Source: Bacillus proteolyticus (GTDB lineage Bacteria; Bacillota; Bacilli; Bacillales; Bacillaceae_G). Taken from it: a stretch of 64,000 nucleotides of DNA. Both the position numbers and the translations under genes were made by a program. The notes below the pieces were generated by a model. The model ran no database searches, was not told the origin of the DNA, and saw nothing but the letters and a program-made list of their open reading frames with translations. The stretch is from positions 1 through 64,000 of the forward strand of contig NZ_MACH01000081.1 of NCBI RefSeq assembly GCF_001884065.1. The letters run 5' to 3'. This document shows, in pieces, positions 1 through 8,898 of the stretch. Position 1 is the stretch's first letter. Each line of letters opens with the position of its first letter.

Positions 1-20
1 TTGCTAGTTTTTTATGCCAC

Positions 21-48
21 AAAAAAGGCCGCTACTGCGACCTTTTTT
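21..48 (-). terminator. Rho-independent terminator of the phosphatase unit
   Basis: An A-run/T-run stem (AAAAAAGG with CCTTTTTT) is extended by a small CGC/GCG inner stem just past the stop codon of the histidine phosphatase gene on the minus strand. Confidence 0.7.
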
Positions 49-52
49 ACGT

Positions 53-664
53 TTACTGAAAATGACTTATATCTGCAAATTGTTTTACTTTACCAAGATC
101 TTCATCAAATTCAATCACACTAAGACTCGCGCTATGCATAAATGGCTCTCCCCATACATGTTCAATTTCAAGACCTGCAAAATGTCCTACAAGTAGTTTC
201 GCTGCTGCAGCATGAGTAACTATTAAAATGTTTTCTCCTTTATGCTTTTCTAAAAGAAAGTGTATCCCTTCAATTACTCTTTTATAAACGGCCGCAAAGT
301 TTTCCCCTGATGTTGACTGAAAAAGATGTGGTTCATTCCAAAATAAATGTACTTCTTCTGGATATTGCATTTCCAAATCAGCAATTGTTTGCCCTTCCCA
401 TATCCCCATATTTATTTCATAGAAACGTTCATCTTCTATAATTGGAATATCGCGTTCCCCTTTAATCAATTCTGCAGTATGAAGCGTTCTTTCGCTTGGA
501 CTACTATATATGGCATGGAGTGGTAAATCCTTCATACGCTCCCCTAATTGTTTCGCTTGTATCATACCATTCTCTGTTAATGCTGAATTTTTCCGTCCTT
601 GCATCCGCCCTGCTACATTCCATTCTGTCTCACCGTGCCTTGTTACATATACCGTTGTCTCCAT
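53..664 (-). CDS. Histidine phosphatase (phosphoglycerate mutase-like) family protein
   Basis: The 203-residue protein carries the family signature RHGETEWN at residues 9-16, where the His is the phosphorylated catalytic residue. The second conserved His is in VTHAAAA near residue 150. The length fits small cobC/PhoE-like phosphatases rather than true glycolytic mutases, and the substrate cannot be told from sequence. It is the last gene of a minus-strand unit with an SDR protein (13 bases upstream) and fosB, and is followed by a terminator. It is a cytoplasmic enzyme with no signal peptide. The family call is firm; the role is not known. Confidence 0.88.
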   Translation of the reverse strand: METTVYVTRHGETEWNVAGRMQGRKNSALTENGMIQAKQLGERMKDLPLHAIYSSPSERTLHTAELIKGERDIPIIEDERFYEINMGIWEGQTIADLEMQYPEEVHLFWNEPHLFQSTSGENFAAVYKRVIEGIHFLLEKHKGENILIVTHAAAAKLLVGHFAGLEIEHVWGEPFMHSASLSVIEFDEDLGKVKQFADISHFQ

Positions 665-677
665 TTCCCATGCCTCC

Positions 678-1223
678 TTACCATTTTGGCCGCGATTCCC
701 ACGGCTCTACTCTCCCTACAATCCATTCTGTGCATTTACTTTCAATTCCTTTTATAACTCCGTCAGCAATCTCTTCATGAGTAAGCCATCTTGCATATGT
801 ATCTTCTAAAATAAACCCTAATATAATTCTATAATAGCTACATAATACCCCACCTATTTTTTGTGACTTCGTACGTGATGCACTACTACCTAATATATGA
901 AATAAACTGTACTTTTCCGATGACAATTCAACCTCATTACAAATGAGTCGTAATGCATGCTTAGCACTCGAATGTATCCATGCAACAACTAATGTAATTG
1001 GACCATTCTGTTCAATTGTATTTGTAATAGATCGCTTTAGATCATCGTCATTTTGATAATCTAAAGGAAGACATGTTATATTTTCTGGTGCCGAACTCGC
1101 TTGCTTAACATTTTCTAATTTCACTTCATCTCGTCCAATAACAGACACACGAAATCCTTGATCACAAAGCCACATAGAAACTTTCTTTAACATTCCTGTT
1201 CCACCAATTACAAGTGCATGCAA
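678..1223 (-). CDS. Short-chain dehydrogenase/reductase-like protein
   Basis: The 181-residue protein opens with a Rossmann nucleotide-binding motif, VIGGTGML at residues 5-12, followed by a VIGRD turn typical of NAD(P)-dependent SDR proteins. It is short for the SDR family (usually about 250 residues) and lacks an obvious YxxxK catalytic pair, although SSASRTKSQ lies near the expected Ser region. It may therefore be an atypical or non-catalytic nucleotide-binding member. It lies 12 bases after fosB and 13 before the phosphatase, so the three are probably cotranscribed. The ATG has a GGGGGAAAG ribosome binding site. The substrate is unknown. Confidence 0.75.
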   Translation of the reverse strand: MHALVIGGTGMLKKVSMWLCDQGFRVSVIGRDEVKLENVKQASSAPENITCLPLDYQNDDDLKRSITNTIEQNGPITLVVAWIHSSAKHALRLICNEVELSSEKYSLFHILGSSASRTKSQKIGGVLCSYYRIILGFILEDTYARWLTHEEIADGVIKGIESKCTEWIVGRVEPWESRPKW

Positions 1224-1235
1224 CTTCTTTCCCCC

Positions 1236-1652
1236 TTAGTAAAATGTCATATGAGGTTTCTCTTCCCTATAATAATTAAGTCGATCTTGTAACGTCCCTG
1301 AATGAAACTCAAATTTATGGCCATCTGGATCTTGAAAATATATAGATTCACAATCCCTCACATCTCGTTCTCTACCCTTTAAAATATGAACTTCATTTTC
1401 TTCTAATCGCTTTAACAAACAATTAAAATCTTCTTGTTCTACAGTGAATGAAATGTGCGTATAAGATTGATGAATCTCATTTCTTGGAATATGTACCTCT
1501 TCATTAAGTGCTACCCACACTCCGCATATATTAAAATATGCAAGCTTTCTTCCTTTGACCAATAATTCTCCTTCTAGTATCTTTTCGTAAAACACAATAG
1601 ATTTCTCTAAATCTGAAACCGAAAAACAAAGATGATTGATTCCCCTTAACAA
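1236..1652 (-). CDS. fosB: Metallothiol transferase FosB (fosfomycin resistance)
   Basis: The 138-residue protein of the vicinal-oxygen-chelate superfamily matches known Bacillus FosB along its whole length. FosB opens the epoxide of fosfomycin by adding a thiol (bacillithiol in bacilli) with a divalent metal. Visible features are the N-terminal INHLCFSV metal-ligand His (residue 7), the central SYTHISF His, and the C-terminal [10 protein letters not shown] with its Glu ligand. The start is a TTG (MLRGINH) preceded by GGGGGAGC at good spacing, which explains why no ATG is present. It heads a three-gene minus-strand unit. It is a chromosomal housekeeping-type allele; no mobile-element signs surround it. 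Confidence 0.93.
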   Translation of the reverse strand: MLRGINHLCFSVSDLEKSIVFYEKILEGELLVKGRKLAYFNICGVWVALNEEVHIPRNEIHQSYTHISFTVEQEDFNCLLKRLEENEVHILKGRERDVRDCESIYFQDPDGHKFEFHSGTLQDRLNYYREEKPHMTFY

Positions 1653-1675
1653 CTATAGCTCCCCCTTATACAAAT

Positions 1676-1705
1676 AAAAGATGAGTGAAAATTCACTCAT
1701 CTTTT
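1676..1705 (-). terminator. Terminator between oppA-like gene and fosB unit
   Basis: Perfect inverted repeat with AAAAGATGAGTGAA as one arm and its complement as the other, ending in a T-run on the minus strand, directly downstream of the oligopeptide-binding protein gene. Confidence 0.85.
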
Positions 1706-1711
1706 ATCATA

Positions 1712-3373
1712 CTATTTCTTTGTAATATATGCCCATTTATAACTAAAGTCCCCACCAAATGTATGGTTAGCGATACCTTTTACAAATGTCTTCTCTAAAT
1801 AAGCCGTACTTTGCTGATAAGCAGGTGAGATTGCAGCGTCTTGACCAATTAAGATTTTTTCAGCTTCCGCAAGTGCTTTCCAGCGTGCTGCATCATCTTT
1901 TAATAATTCTCCTTTTGATTTTGCTACTAAATCATCATACTTCGGATTAGAATAGTCCATTTCATTAAATGAGCTTCCAGTTACAAACATATCAATATAA
2001 GTCATTGGATCTGGATAGTCTGGACTCCATGCCGATAATGAGAATTCATATTCAAATTTCTTTTCTAATTCTAGCTTCTGCTTATATGGTTGTTGTTTCA
2101 AATTCACTTTAATACCAGGTAAATTTTTCTCTAACTCTTCTTTAATAAAGTCGCCCACTTTTTTACGGCTACCGTTATCATCATTTAGAAACTCTACTGT
2201 AATTGTATCTTGGCCAAGCTCTTTCTTCGCTTCTTCCCATAATTTTTTTGCTTTTGCTGCATTATCTTTACTGTCACGGAAATTTTTATTAACAGCACGG
2301 AAATCTTTCCCATCTGGCCCTGTCGTAAATTTTTCAGGTACTAAGAAATATGCTGGCAATGATCCGTCATTTAAAATAACATTCGCAATTCCTTTTTTAT
2401 CATATGCCAAATCAATTGCTTCACGGACTTTTTGGTTTTTAAATGTTGCATTTTTTTGGTTAAAACGCAAGAAATACATGCGTGGATCTAACTTCGTTTT
2501 AAATTCATCTGGCTTATTCTTTTTATATTTATCAACAAATTCAGAAGTTAAAATAACTCGATCTGCTTGATCACTATCATATAAATTTACTCCCGTGCTT
2601 GTTTCCTTCACAATACTTACATTAATTTCGTCCAACTTTACAGTATCTTTATCCCAATAATTAGGGTTTTTCTTCAACTGATAATTTTGTTCATGTTTCC
2701 ATTGACTCATTGTAAATGGTCCATTATATAATAATTTATCTGCTTCTAATCCGTATTTATCTCCTTGCTCTTTCACATATTTTTCATTTAATGGGAAAAA
2801 TGTAGGGAACGACGTAAGCTCAAGAAAATAAGGTGCTGGTTGCTCTAATTCTACTACCAACGTTTTATCATCCTTCGCTTTAACACCCAATTGATCTGAT
2901 GGTAATTCTCCTTTATTTACTTTCTGTGCATTTTTCACATCAAATAAAATGAATGCATATTCTGCCGCTATTGCTTTATCTAATGTACGTTGCCATGCAT
3001 ATACAAAATCTTGTGCTCGAACTGGATCACCATTTGACCATTTCGCATCACGTAATTCAAAAGTATATGTCTTTTTATCTTCACTAATCTTCACATCTTT
3101 TGCCATGCCTGGTGTTGGTTTATTATCTTTATCTAGACGATATAAACCTTCCATTGCATTTACAAATACACGGAAAGATACAGAATCCGTTGATTTAGAT
3201 GTATCCATTGAAGGAATTTCAGCTGTTTCTAGCAAATTTAAAACTTGTTTATCTGCCATTCCGTTATTCGATTCTTTCTTCGTTGTCGAAGCCTTCTCAC
3301 CATTCCCACATCCTGCAACCAATACACTCGTCGTTAACGCAAGTGCAGCAATTGTTGTTGTCTTTCTCTTCAT
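1712..3373 (-). CDS. Oligopeptide ABC transporter substrate-binding lipoprotein (OppA-like)
   Basis: The 553-residue member of solute-binding family 5 is lipid-anchored: a Lys/Arg-rich start, a hydrophobic stretch and the lipobox LVAGC with Cys near residue 22. Family signatures include NLLETAEIPSMD at the mature N-terminus, FVYAWQRT, and the C-terminal WSPDYPDPMTYIDMF loop. It captures peptides outside the membrane for an Opp-type importer. I chose the ATG at 3373 because the GGGGGAAGGA ribosome binding site lies inside the longer frame. No permease or ATPase genes are adjacent, so it is one of the orphan OppA paralogues common in this group and presumably feeds a transporter encoded elsewhere. 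Confidence 0.92.
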   Translation of the reverse strand: MKRKTTTIAALALTTSVLVAGCGNGEKASTTKKESNNGMADKQVLNLLETAEIPSMDTSKSTDSVSFRVFVNAMEGLYRLDKDNKPTPGMAKDVKISEDKKTYTFELRDAKWSNGDPVRAQDFVYAWQRTLDKAIAAEYAFILFDVKNAQKVNKGELPSDQLGVKAKDDKTLVVELEQPAPYFLELTSFPTFFPLNEKYVKEQGDKYGLEADKLLYNGPFTMSQWKHEQNYQLKKNPNYWDKDTVKLDEINVSIVKETSTGVNLYDSDQADRVILTSEFVDKYKKNKPDEFKTKLDPRMYFLRFNQKNATFKNQKVREAIDLAYDKKGIANVILNDGSLPAYFLVPEKFTTGPDGKDFRAVNKNFRDSKDNAAKAKKLWEEAKKELGQDTITVEFLNDDNGSRKKVGDFIKEELEKNLPGIKVNLKQQPYKQKLELEKKFEYEFSLSAWSPDYPDPMTYIDMFVTGSSFNEMDYSNPKYDDLVAKSKGELLKDDAARWKALAEAEKILIGQDAAISPAYQQSTAYLEKTFVKGIANHTFGGDFSYKWAYITKK

Positions 3374-3457
3374 TCTTCCTTCCCCCAATCTATATGTATA
3401 AGTTAAATCCTATATAATATATTTTATTATACAAAAAATTCTGATTATTTTAAATAT

Positions 3458-4444
3458 TTATTTTAACAAACATAGAAAAAAGCGGTCGGAAATTTCTTTC
3501 CAGCCGCTTTCTTGAATAGCATTTACTTGTAATCCATCCTCTATATCAAATGGATTTTGAACCTTAAATATTTCTTCCATCATCTTCAAAAACTCTTCTT
3601 CATTTTTAGATTCACCATTAACCGTAAGTGAGTATGGTTCCACTTCACCCAATTTATAATCGACAACAAATTGAATCGTCACCTTTTGTCTTGGCGTTCC
3701 GGCGTTATATCCTTGGAATTCTACTAATTCTAACCCTTCCGTTCCACGATAATATATCCAACCTGAATTTTGAAAATAATTTTCGAAAGATTCACCTATT
3801 GAAAAGAAAGGATATTCATAAAGCGAGCTTGTACGAACCTTTTGAATAACGTCTCGATCAGTTGGAAAAAAGAAATGGCTTAAAAGAAGGCTAGCAACTG
3901 CTAAAATAGTTACGATTGTTGCTCCCATTTTACTCGTTTCACCACTATCACGGATGAGATAATTTTCAACCGCTTCATCTTTAATTCCCCGTGCTTTTAT
4001 TCGATATATACGCCTTTCTGCAAATTGATAATATAATCCATTCGCAAAAATCCCCATCCCAAATAGAATAAAAACGAGTAATAAAAACGTAAGAGGCACC
4101 ATATTAATGATTGGCAATGCTACGTTGAACCCCATATAATAAGAAAACGCATCACATGCTACTAATAACAGTATAAATAAAGCAGCAGGTAAATAATACT
4201 TACGATATCCAAGCCAACCCACATTGAAAATAGCAGCCAAACCATTCCAGCTCCACCTAGCAATTCGCTTGTTTTCAAGCTCCCATTTTCTTTTGTAATA
4301 CGGATATTGTCTCCCTACATATACTTCTAATTCTTTGTCTATTAACGAGCTACTTTCCCCTTGTTCATTATGCAAATTTCGTTGGCAATTTGCACAATTT
4401 AACTGATCATTAGTACAAGGTTGCCCACAATTTATACATTTCAA
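3458..4444 (-). CDS. Zinc-ribbon membrane protein (DUF2628-like)
   Basis: The 328-residue protein has an N-terminal zinc ribbon, CINCGQPCTNDQLNCANC, followed by an amphipathic region and several hydrophobic segments (roughly residues 68-150 and 175-190). A hydrophilic C-terminal domain of about 130 residues is probably outside the membrane. The function is unknown; the arrangement recalls zinc-ribbon/DUF2628 membrane proteins. The start is best placed at a TTG (position 4444) behind AGAGGGA, since the upstream frame contains that ribosome binding site. It lies 25 bases after the alkyltransferase gene and is likely cotranscribed with it. A terminator-like hairpin lies inside the last codons. 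Confidence 0.7.
   Translation of the reverse strand: MKCINCGQPCTNDQLNCANCQRNLHNEQGESSSLIDKELEVYVGRQYPYYKRKWELENKRIARWSWNGLAAIFNVGWLGYRKYYLPAALFILLLVACDAFSYYMGFNVALPIINMVPLTFLLLVFILFGMGIFANGLYYQFAERRIYRIKARGIKDEAVENYLIRDSGETSKMGATIVTILAVASLLLSHFFFPTDRDVIQKVRTSSLYEYPFFSIGESFENYFQNSGWIYYRGTEGLELVEFQGYNAGTPRQKVTIQFVVDYKLGEVEPYSLTVNGESKNEEEFLKMMEEIFKVQNPFDIEDGLQVNAIQESGWKEISDRFFLCLLK
3475..3510 (-). terminator. Terminator-like hairpin inside the 3' end of the zinc-ribbon gene
   Basis: On the minus strand a 14-base stem with two mismatches (arms beginning AAAGCGG and ending CCGCTTT) is followed by six T residues. The run ends about 15 bases before the stop codon, so the hairpin overlaps coding sequence. 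Confidence 0.6.
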
Positions 4445-4469
4445 AACGATCCCTCTTTCCATCCACACT

Positions 4470-4922
4470 TCATTTTAAAATACCTTCATGCTTCAATAAC
4501 CACTCTTTCCTCCATAAACCACCCGCATACCCAACAAGCTTTCCACTCTTTCCTATTACACGGTGACATGGAACGATAATTGAAATTGGATTCCGGCTAT
4601 TTGCTCCTCCTATCGCTCGTACAGCTTTTGTATTGCCGACCTTCTCCGCAATATCTAAATATGAAGCACTTACGCCGTACGGAATAGTATAGAGCGCATC
4701 CCATACATTTTTTTGAAATAATGTTCCCTCAGCAGACAACGGAACCGTGAACTCTTTTCTTTTCCCCTTAAAATATTCCTCTAGCTCATTTATACACTGA
4801 TCCATCATTTCATTTGTACGTTCTTCTTGTCGTTCATCAACAAATATAACAGACGTAATTCCTTTATCATTTGCTGTAATTTCCAGCAAACCTAATTCAC
4901 TTTCATAATAAGCCTGATACAT
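4470..4922 (-). CDS. ogt: Methylated-DNA--protein-cysteine methyltransferase
   Basis: The 150-residue DNA repair protein accepts the alkyl group from O6-alkylguanine on an active-site Cys. The signature PCHRVIGKSGKLVGYAGG contains that Cys (about residue 119). The upstream FQKNVWDALYTIPYG region is the DNA-binding helix-turn-helix, with the VRAIGGAN arginine-finger loop. The length is usual for Ogt-type enzymes, and no Ada-type AraC domain is fused. It is the first gene of a two-gene minus-strand unit with the zinc-ribbon protein. It is cytoplasmic and acts once per molecule. Confidence 0.93.
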   Translation of the reverse strand: MYQAYYESELGLLEITANDKGITSVIFVDERQEERTNEMMDQCINELEEYFKGKRKEFTVPLSAEGTLFQKNVWDALYTIPYGVSASYLDIAEKVGNTKAVRAIGGANSRNPISIIVPCHRVIGKSGKLVGYAGGLWRKEWLLKHEGILK

Positions 4923-5019
4923 ATGTCATCCTCCAATTCATTTCATATTAGTCATTGTAACACGAATAGACAAAATTTTTCGTATAAGCGTTTTGTTAGG
5001 GAAACAAAAAAGAGAATGA

Positions 5020-6091
<1,072 letters not shown>

Positions 6092-6093
<2 letters not shown>

Positions 6094-6122
6094 AACCGAG
6101 AAGTCATTCTTCTCGGTTTTAT
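6092..6122. terminator. Terminator shared by namA and the convergent oxidoreductase gene
   Basis: AAAACCGAGAAG pairs with a complementary arm around a short loop, flanked by A- and T-runs, so it can work on both strands at the convergent gene junction. Confidence 0.85.
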
Positions 6123-6782
6123 TTATTCTATCGTTGTAATTTCATTTGAATTATAAATATGGATACCCGATTCCTCTCGCAATGCAGTTATATACATTCC
6201 TTTCGCCACATCTTTAGCTGAAATTGGTTTGTACTTTTTAAAAGCTCCTTTAAATATAAACGGGAGAATACGAGATAATTTCTCGGCCATTCTTTCTCCA
6301 AAACGATATTCTTGTCGATTTCCTACTAATAATGAAGGCCTAAAAATGTGTATGCCACCAATAACTAGCTTTTTCAGCTCCTCTTCCATCCTCCCCTTCA
6401 CTTGCGAGTAAAAGAAGAATGATTTAGGATTCGCTCCCATTGATGAAATAACAAGAAAATTTTGCACGCCTTGTTTTTCAGCTAAGCAAGCAGCTCGCAA
6501 TGTATATTCATAATCTACTTTTTTAAAATTCGCCTTCGACTTCGCTTTTTTTATCGTTGTCCCTAAACAACTGAATACATCATCTACTGCAAAAAATTCT
6601 TTATATTCCTCTAACACTGAAAAATCCACCTGTTTCTGCTGTAATTTCTCATGTTGTAATTGTAATGGTTCCCTTACAAAAATAGTAACCGAATCGTAGT
6701 AATCTGAGTCAAGTAATAGTCGCGTTATTTCTTGTCCAACTAACCCACTTGCACCAAGTACTAACGCTGTTCGCTTATTCAT
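6123..6782 (-). CDS. NAD(P)-binding oxidoreductase / NmrA-like protein
   Basis: The 219-residue protein has a clear N-terminal dinucleotide-binding motif, LVLGASGLVGQEI at residues 7-19. The conserved core FSCLGTTIKKAKSKANFKKVD and VISSMGANPKSFFFYSQVKG place it in the extended SDR group that includes bacterial relatives of HTATIP2/YraR. The Tyr-Lys pair in FFYSQVKG fits the SDR active site. A good ribosome binding site (AGAGG) precedes the ATG. It stands alone on the minus strand. The substrate is unknown. Confidence 0.82.
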   Translation of the reverse strand: MNKRTALVLGASGLVGQEITRLLLDSDYYDSVTIFVREPLQLQHEKLQQKQVDFSVLEEYKEFFAVDDVFSCLGTTIKKAKSKANFKKVDYEYTLRAACLAEKQGVQNFLVISSMGANPKSFFFYSQVKGRMEEELKKLVIGGIHIFRPSLLVGNRQEYRFGERMAEKLSRILPFIFKGAFKKYKPISAKDVAKGMYITALREESGIHIYNSNEITTIE

Positions 6783-6864
6783 ATATGTGTATACCTCTTT
6801 ATTTACTATTCTCCCCTATAGCTATTCGTCGCTAACAGGAGTTTCCATTCTCCTATTTTACCAT

Positions 6865-6900
6865 AAGTAAAGCACTATGCGTACGCATAGTGCTTTACTT
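6865..6900. repeat. 36-base perfect palindrome
   Basis: AAGTAAAGCACTATGC is followed by GTAC and then its exact reverse complement, giving a palindrome with no unpaired loop. It sits at the stop codon of the small membrane protein gene on the minus strand, with a T-rich tract only on the + side. It may act as a terminator, but it has no T-run in the gene's own direction. Confidence 0.7.
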
Positions 6901-7054
6901 ACTCTTTTTTCTTTTCTTTTTCTTCCATTGGTAATTTCGTTATTGTTGTAGCATCTCCTAAATTACTTATTAATCTCCTTAAAAAAATTAAAACAAAAGA
7001 TAATGGCAAAACGACCGCAAGTATTAATAAGATGGCCTCCATGAAGTAACCCAA
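6899..7054 (-). CDS. Small single-pass membrane protein
   Basis: The 51-residue form begins at a TTG codon (position 7054) that follows AAAGGGGATG at eight bases. A longer frame reaches 7150 but has no ribosome binding site, so the shorter start is preferred. One long hydrophobic stretch (about residues 6-25) is followed by a polar tail ending in a Glu/Lys run (MEEKEKKKE). No known domain is recognised. It lies divergent from the zinc-binding lipoprotein gene across the Zur-box region, so a link to metal supply is possible but unproven. Confidence 0.5.
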   Translation of the reverse strand: MGYFMEAILLILAVVLPLSFVLIFLRRLISNLGDATTITKLPMEEKEKKKE

Positions 7055-7165
7055 GCACTCATCCCCTTTTCTCTGCTCCCTCCCAATATATGAAAGTAAC
7101 ATTGTCACATATGCACTAATAATAAAAATTAATACCTTTCTTTTTGACAAATTTATAACAAAATC

Positions 7166-7186
7166 AAATCGTAATGATTATTATTT
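7166..7186 (+). promoter_or_regulatory. Zur-like box 1 upstream of the znuA promoter
   Basis: AAATCGTAAT, a central G, then ATTATTATTT closely resembles the Bacillus Zur operator: half-site AAATCGTAAT matched exactly, second half-site with two changes. It abuts the -35 element of the zinc-binding protein gene. Confidence 0.7.
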
Positions 7187-7187
7187 A

Positions 7188-7216
7188 TTGCAACTTTCAT
7201 AAAGATGTATTATACT
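7188..7216 (+). promoter_or_regulatory. Sigma-A-type promoter of the zinc-binding lipoprotein gene
   Basis: TTGCAA and TATACT are separated by exactly 17 bases. The element lies between two Zur-like boxes and about 100 bases upstream of the gene. Confidence 0.6.
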
Positions 7217-7229
7217 AGGTTCGCGAACT

Positions 7230-7250
7230 AAAACGTAATTATTCCGTTTT
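7230..7250 (+). promoter_or_regulatory. Zur-like box 2 over the transcription start
   Basis: AAAACGTAAT, a central T, then ATTCCGTTTT forms a 10-1-10 near-palindrome (one mismatched pair) resembling the Zur consensus. It lies where the transcript of the promoter at 7188-7216 would begin. Confidence 0.55.
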
Positions 7251-7320
7251 GCATTAAAACGATATTTTCTTCTTATATTTGGAGAAAATATAATTGTAAA
7301 AAAGAAAAGAGGAGAATTAT

Positions 7321-8271
7321 ATGCCTAAAAAATTAGCTCTATTTTCATTTATACTTATTTTCACACTCATCTTTGCTGGATGTTCTAACAACAAAGAAGG
7401 TGCAGCGAAAAAAGATGGGAAACTTTCTGTTTATACAACCATTTTCCCACTCGCTGACTTTGCCAAAAAAATCGGTGGTGATTATGTAAATGTAGAAACA
7501 ATTTACCCACCTGGTGCGGATTCTCATACATTTGAACCAAGTCAAAAGCAGACTGTACAAGTTGCGAAAGCCGATTTATTTGTTTATAACGGCGCAGAAT
7601 TAGAACCCTTTGCCGAAAAAATGGAAAAATCATTAAAAAAAGAAAACGTAAAAATTGTAAATGCATCTAAAGATATCGAACTTCGTGCTTCATCTGAAGA
7701 AGAGCAGCACGATCATGGAGACGGTCATAAAGAAGATGAACATCATCATGATAAAGACCCACACGTTTGGATCGATCCTACTCTTGCGATGAAACAAGCA
7801 GAAAAAATTAAAAATGCACTTGTAGAATTACAGCCTGAACATAAAAAAGAGTTCGAAAAAAACTTTGCAGCACTACAAACAAAATTTACTGATTTAGATG
7901 ATCAATTTAAAGCTGTCGTTGCAAATGCAAAAACGAAAGAAATATTAGTTTCACACGCAGCTTATGGCTACTGGGAACAACGATACGGTTTAAAACAAAT
8001 CCCAATCGCTGGAATTTCAGCATCTGATGAACCATCTCAAAAACAGCTGGCTGACATTACAAAAACAGTAAAAGAGCACGGCCTAAAATATATTTTATTT
8101 GAAACATTCTCTACTCCAAAAGTAGCATCAGTGATTCAACAAGAAACTGGCACAAAAATTTTACGTTTAAATCACCTTGCTACTATTTCTGAAGATGATG
8201 CTAAGAACAATAAAGATTACTTTACTTTAATGGAAGAAAACGTGAATACTTTAAAAGAAGCAACAAACTAA
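7321..8271 (+). CDS. znuA: Zinc ABC transporter substrate-binding lipoprotein (ZnuA/AdcA-like)
   Basis: The 316-residue cluster A-I binding protein has a lipoprotein signal (hydrophobic start, FAGC lipobox with Cys 20). Metal-site features are the His in GADSHTFEPS, the His-rich acidic loop EEEQHDHGDGHKEDEHHHD around residues 123-143, DPHVWIDP, SHAAYGYW and the Asp/Glu near the C-terminus. The His-rich loop points to zinc rather than manganese. A promoter bracketed by two Zur-like boxes supports repression by zinc. No permease or ATPase gene is adjacent, so it must use components encoded elsewhere. A strong terminator follows. Confidence 0.87.
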   Translation: MPKKLALFSFILIFTLIFAGCSNNKEGAAKKDGKLSVYTTIFPLADFAKKIGGDYVNVETIYPPGADSHTFEPSQKQTVQVAKADLFVYNGAELEPFAEKMEKSLKKENVKIVNASKDIELRASSEEEQHDHGDGHKEDEHHHDKDPHVWIDPTLAMKQAEKIKNALVELQPEHKKEFEKNFAALQTKFTDLDDQFKAVVANAKTKEILVSHAAYGYWEQRYGLKQIPIAGISASDEPSQKQLADITKTVKEHGLKYILFETFSTPKVASVIQQETGTKILRLNHLATISEDDAKNNKDYFTLMEENVNTLKEATN

Positions 8272-8286
8272 TCAACTATATTTTCT

Positions 8287-8320
8287 AGGCAGCTGAATAT
8301 TTCATTCAGCTGCCTTTTTA
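8287..8320 (+). terminator. Terminator of the zinc-binding lipoprotein gene
   Basis: AGGCAGCTGAAT pairs with ATTCAGCTGCCT across a short loop and is followed by a T-run. Confidence 0.9.
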
Positions 8321-8409
8321 TGTATTTACCCTTGACTTGACCGAAATAACAAGTAAAATTATCCATATTAGCTTTTAAGCTATAATAATTTAGAAGGTGA
8401 GTTGGAACT

Positions 8410-8880
8410 ATGAATCTTCACATTTGTGAAGTAACAGCAAATAATTGGCGTTCAGTTGCTGCTTTAGACGTAGCAAAAGACCAGCAGCAATTTATTGAAA
8501 GCAATGCGTTTTCTTTAGCAGAATCATTATATGAAGAAAACGGAACGTCAGTAGGCTTATATGACAAAGAAACACTCGTTGGATACGCAATGTACGGTTG
8601 GTATTCCCAAAAGCATGAAAGCGTATGGTTAGATCGTTTTATGATTGATCAGCATTTTCAAGGAAAAGGATATGCAAAACGTTTCCTTCGCTTGCTCATT
8701 CAATTCTTACAACAAAAATTCGAATGTAAAATAATTTATTTAAGTTTACATCCTGACAACAAACTCGCAATGGGACTTTATGAGTCATTTGGCTTCCGTT
8801 TAAACGGGGATATCGATGACGAAGGCCCAGTTGTAGGTGTTGTAATGGAATTACTAATAGATGAAAATACAAGCCTGTGA
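8410..8880 (+). CDS. GNAT acetyltransferase, BltD-like (possible spermidine acetyltransferase)
   Basis: The 156-residue protein has the GNAT acetyl-CoA motif A, FQGKGYAKRFLRLLI, and the later motif B NKLAMGLYESFGF. The N-terminal part (LHICEVTANNWRSVAAL) and the WLDRFMID strand resemble BltD/SpeG-type spermidine acetyltransferases, so polyamine acetylation is a reasonable guess. The substrate is not proven. The ATG follows AGAAGGTGAG. It is single-gene, + strand, ending in a short hairpin terminator that overlaps its stop codon region. Confidence 0.8.
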   Translation: MNLHICEVTANNWRSVAALDVAKDQQQFIESNAFSLAESLYEENGTSVGLYDKETLVGYAMYGWYSQKHESVWLDRFMIDQHFQGKGYAKRFLRLLIQFLQQKFECKIIYLSLHPDNKLAMGLYESFGFRLNGDIDDEGPVVGVVMELLIDENTSL

Positions 8881-8894
8881 AAACAGGCTTTTTA
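8871..8894 (+). terminator. Short terminator after the GNAT gene
   Basis: AAGCCTG and CAGGCTT pair around a short loop and are followed by five T residues; the left arm is in the last codons of the gene. Confidence 0.75.
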
Positions 8895-8898
8895 TTAT

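Noticed and set aside
1236-1652. fosB as acquired resistance on a mobile element
   Set aside because: Flanking genes are ordinary chromosomal ones, with no transposase or repeats, and FosB is native to this group.
2949-3401. Long + strand frame opposite the oppA-like gene
   Set aside because: It is the antisense shadow of a well-supported lipoprotein gene and shows no ribosome site or family motif.
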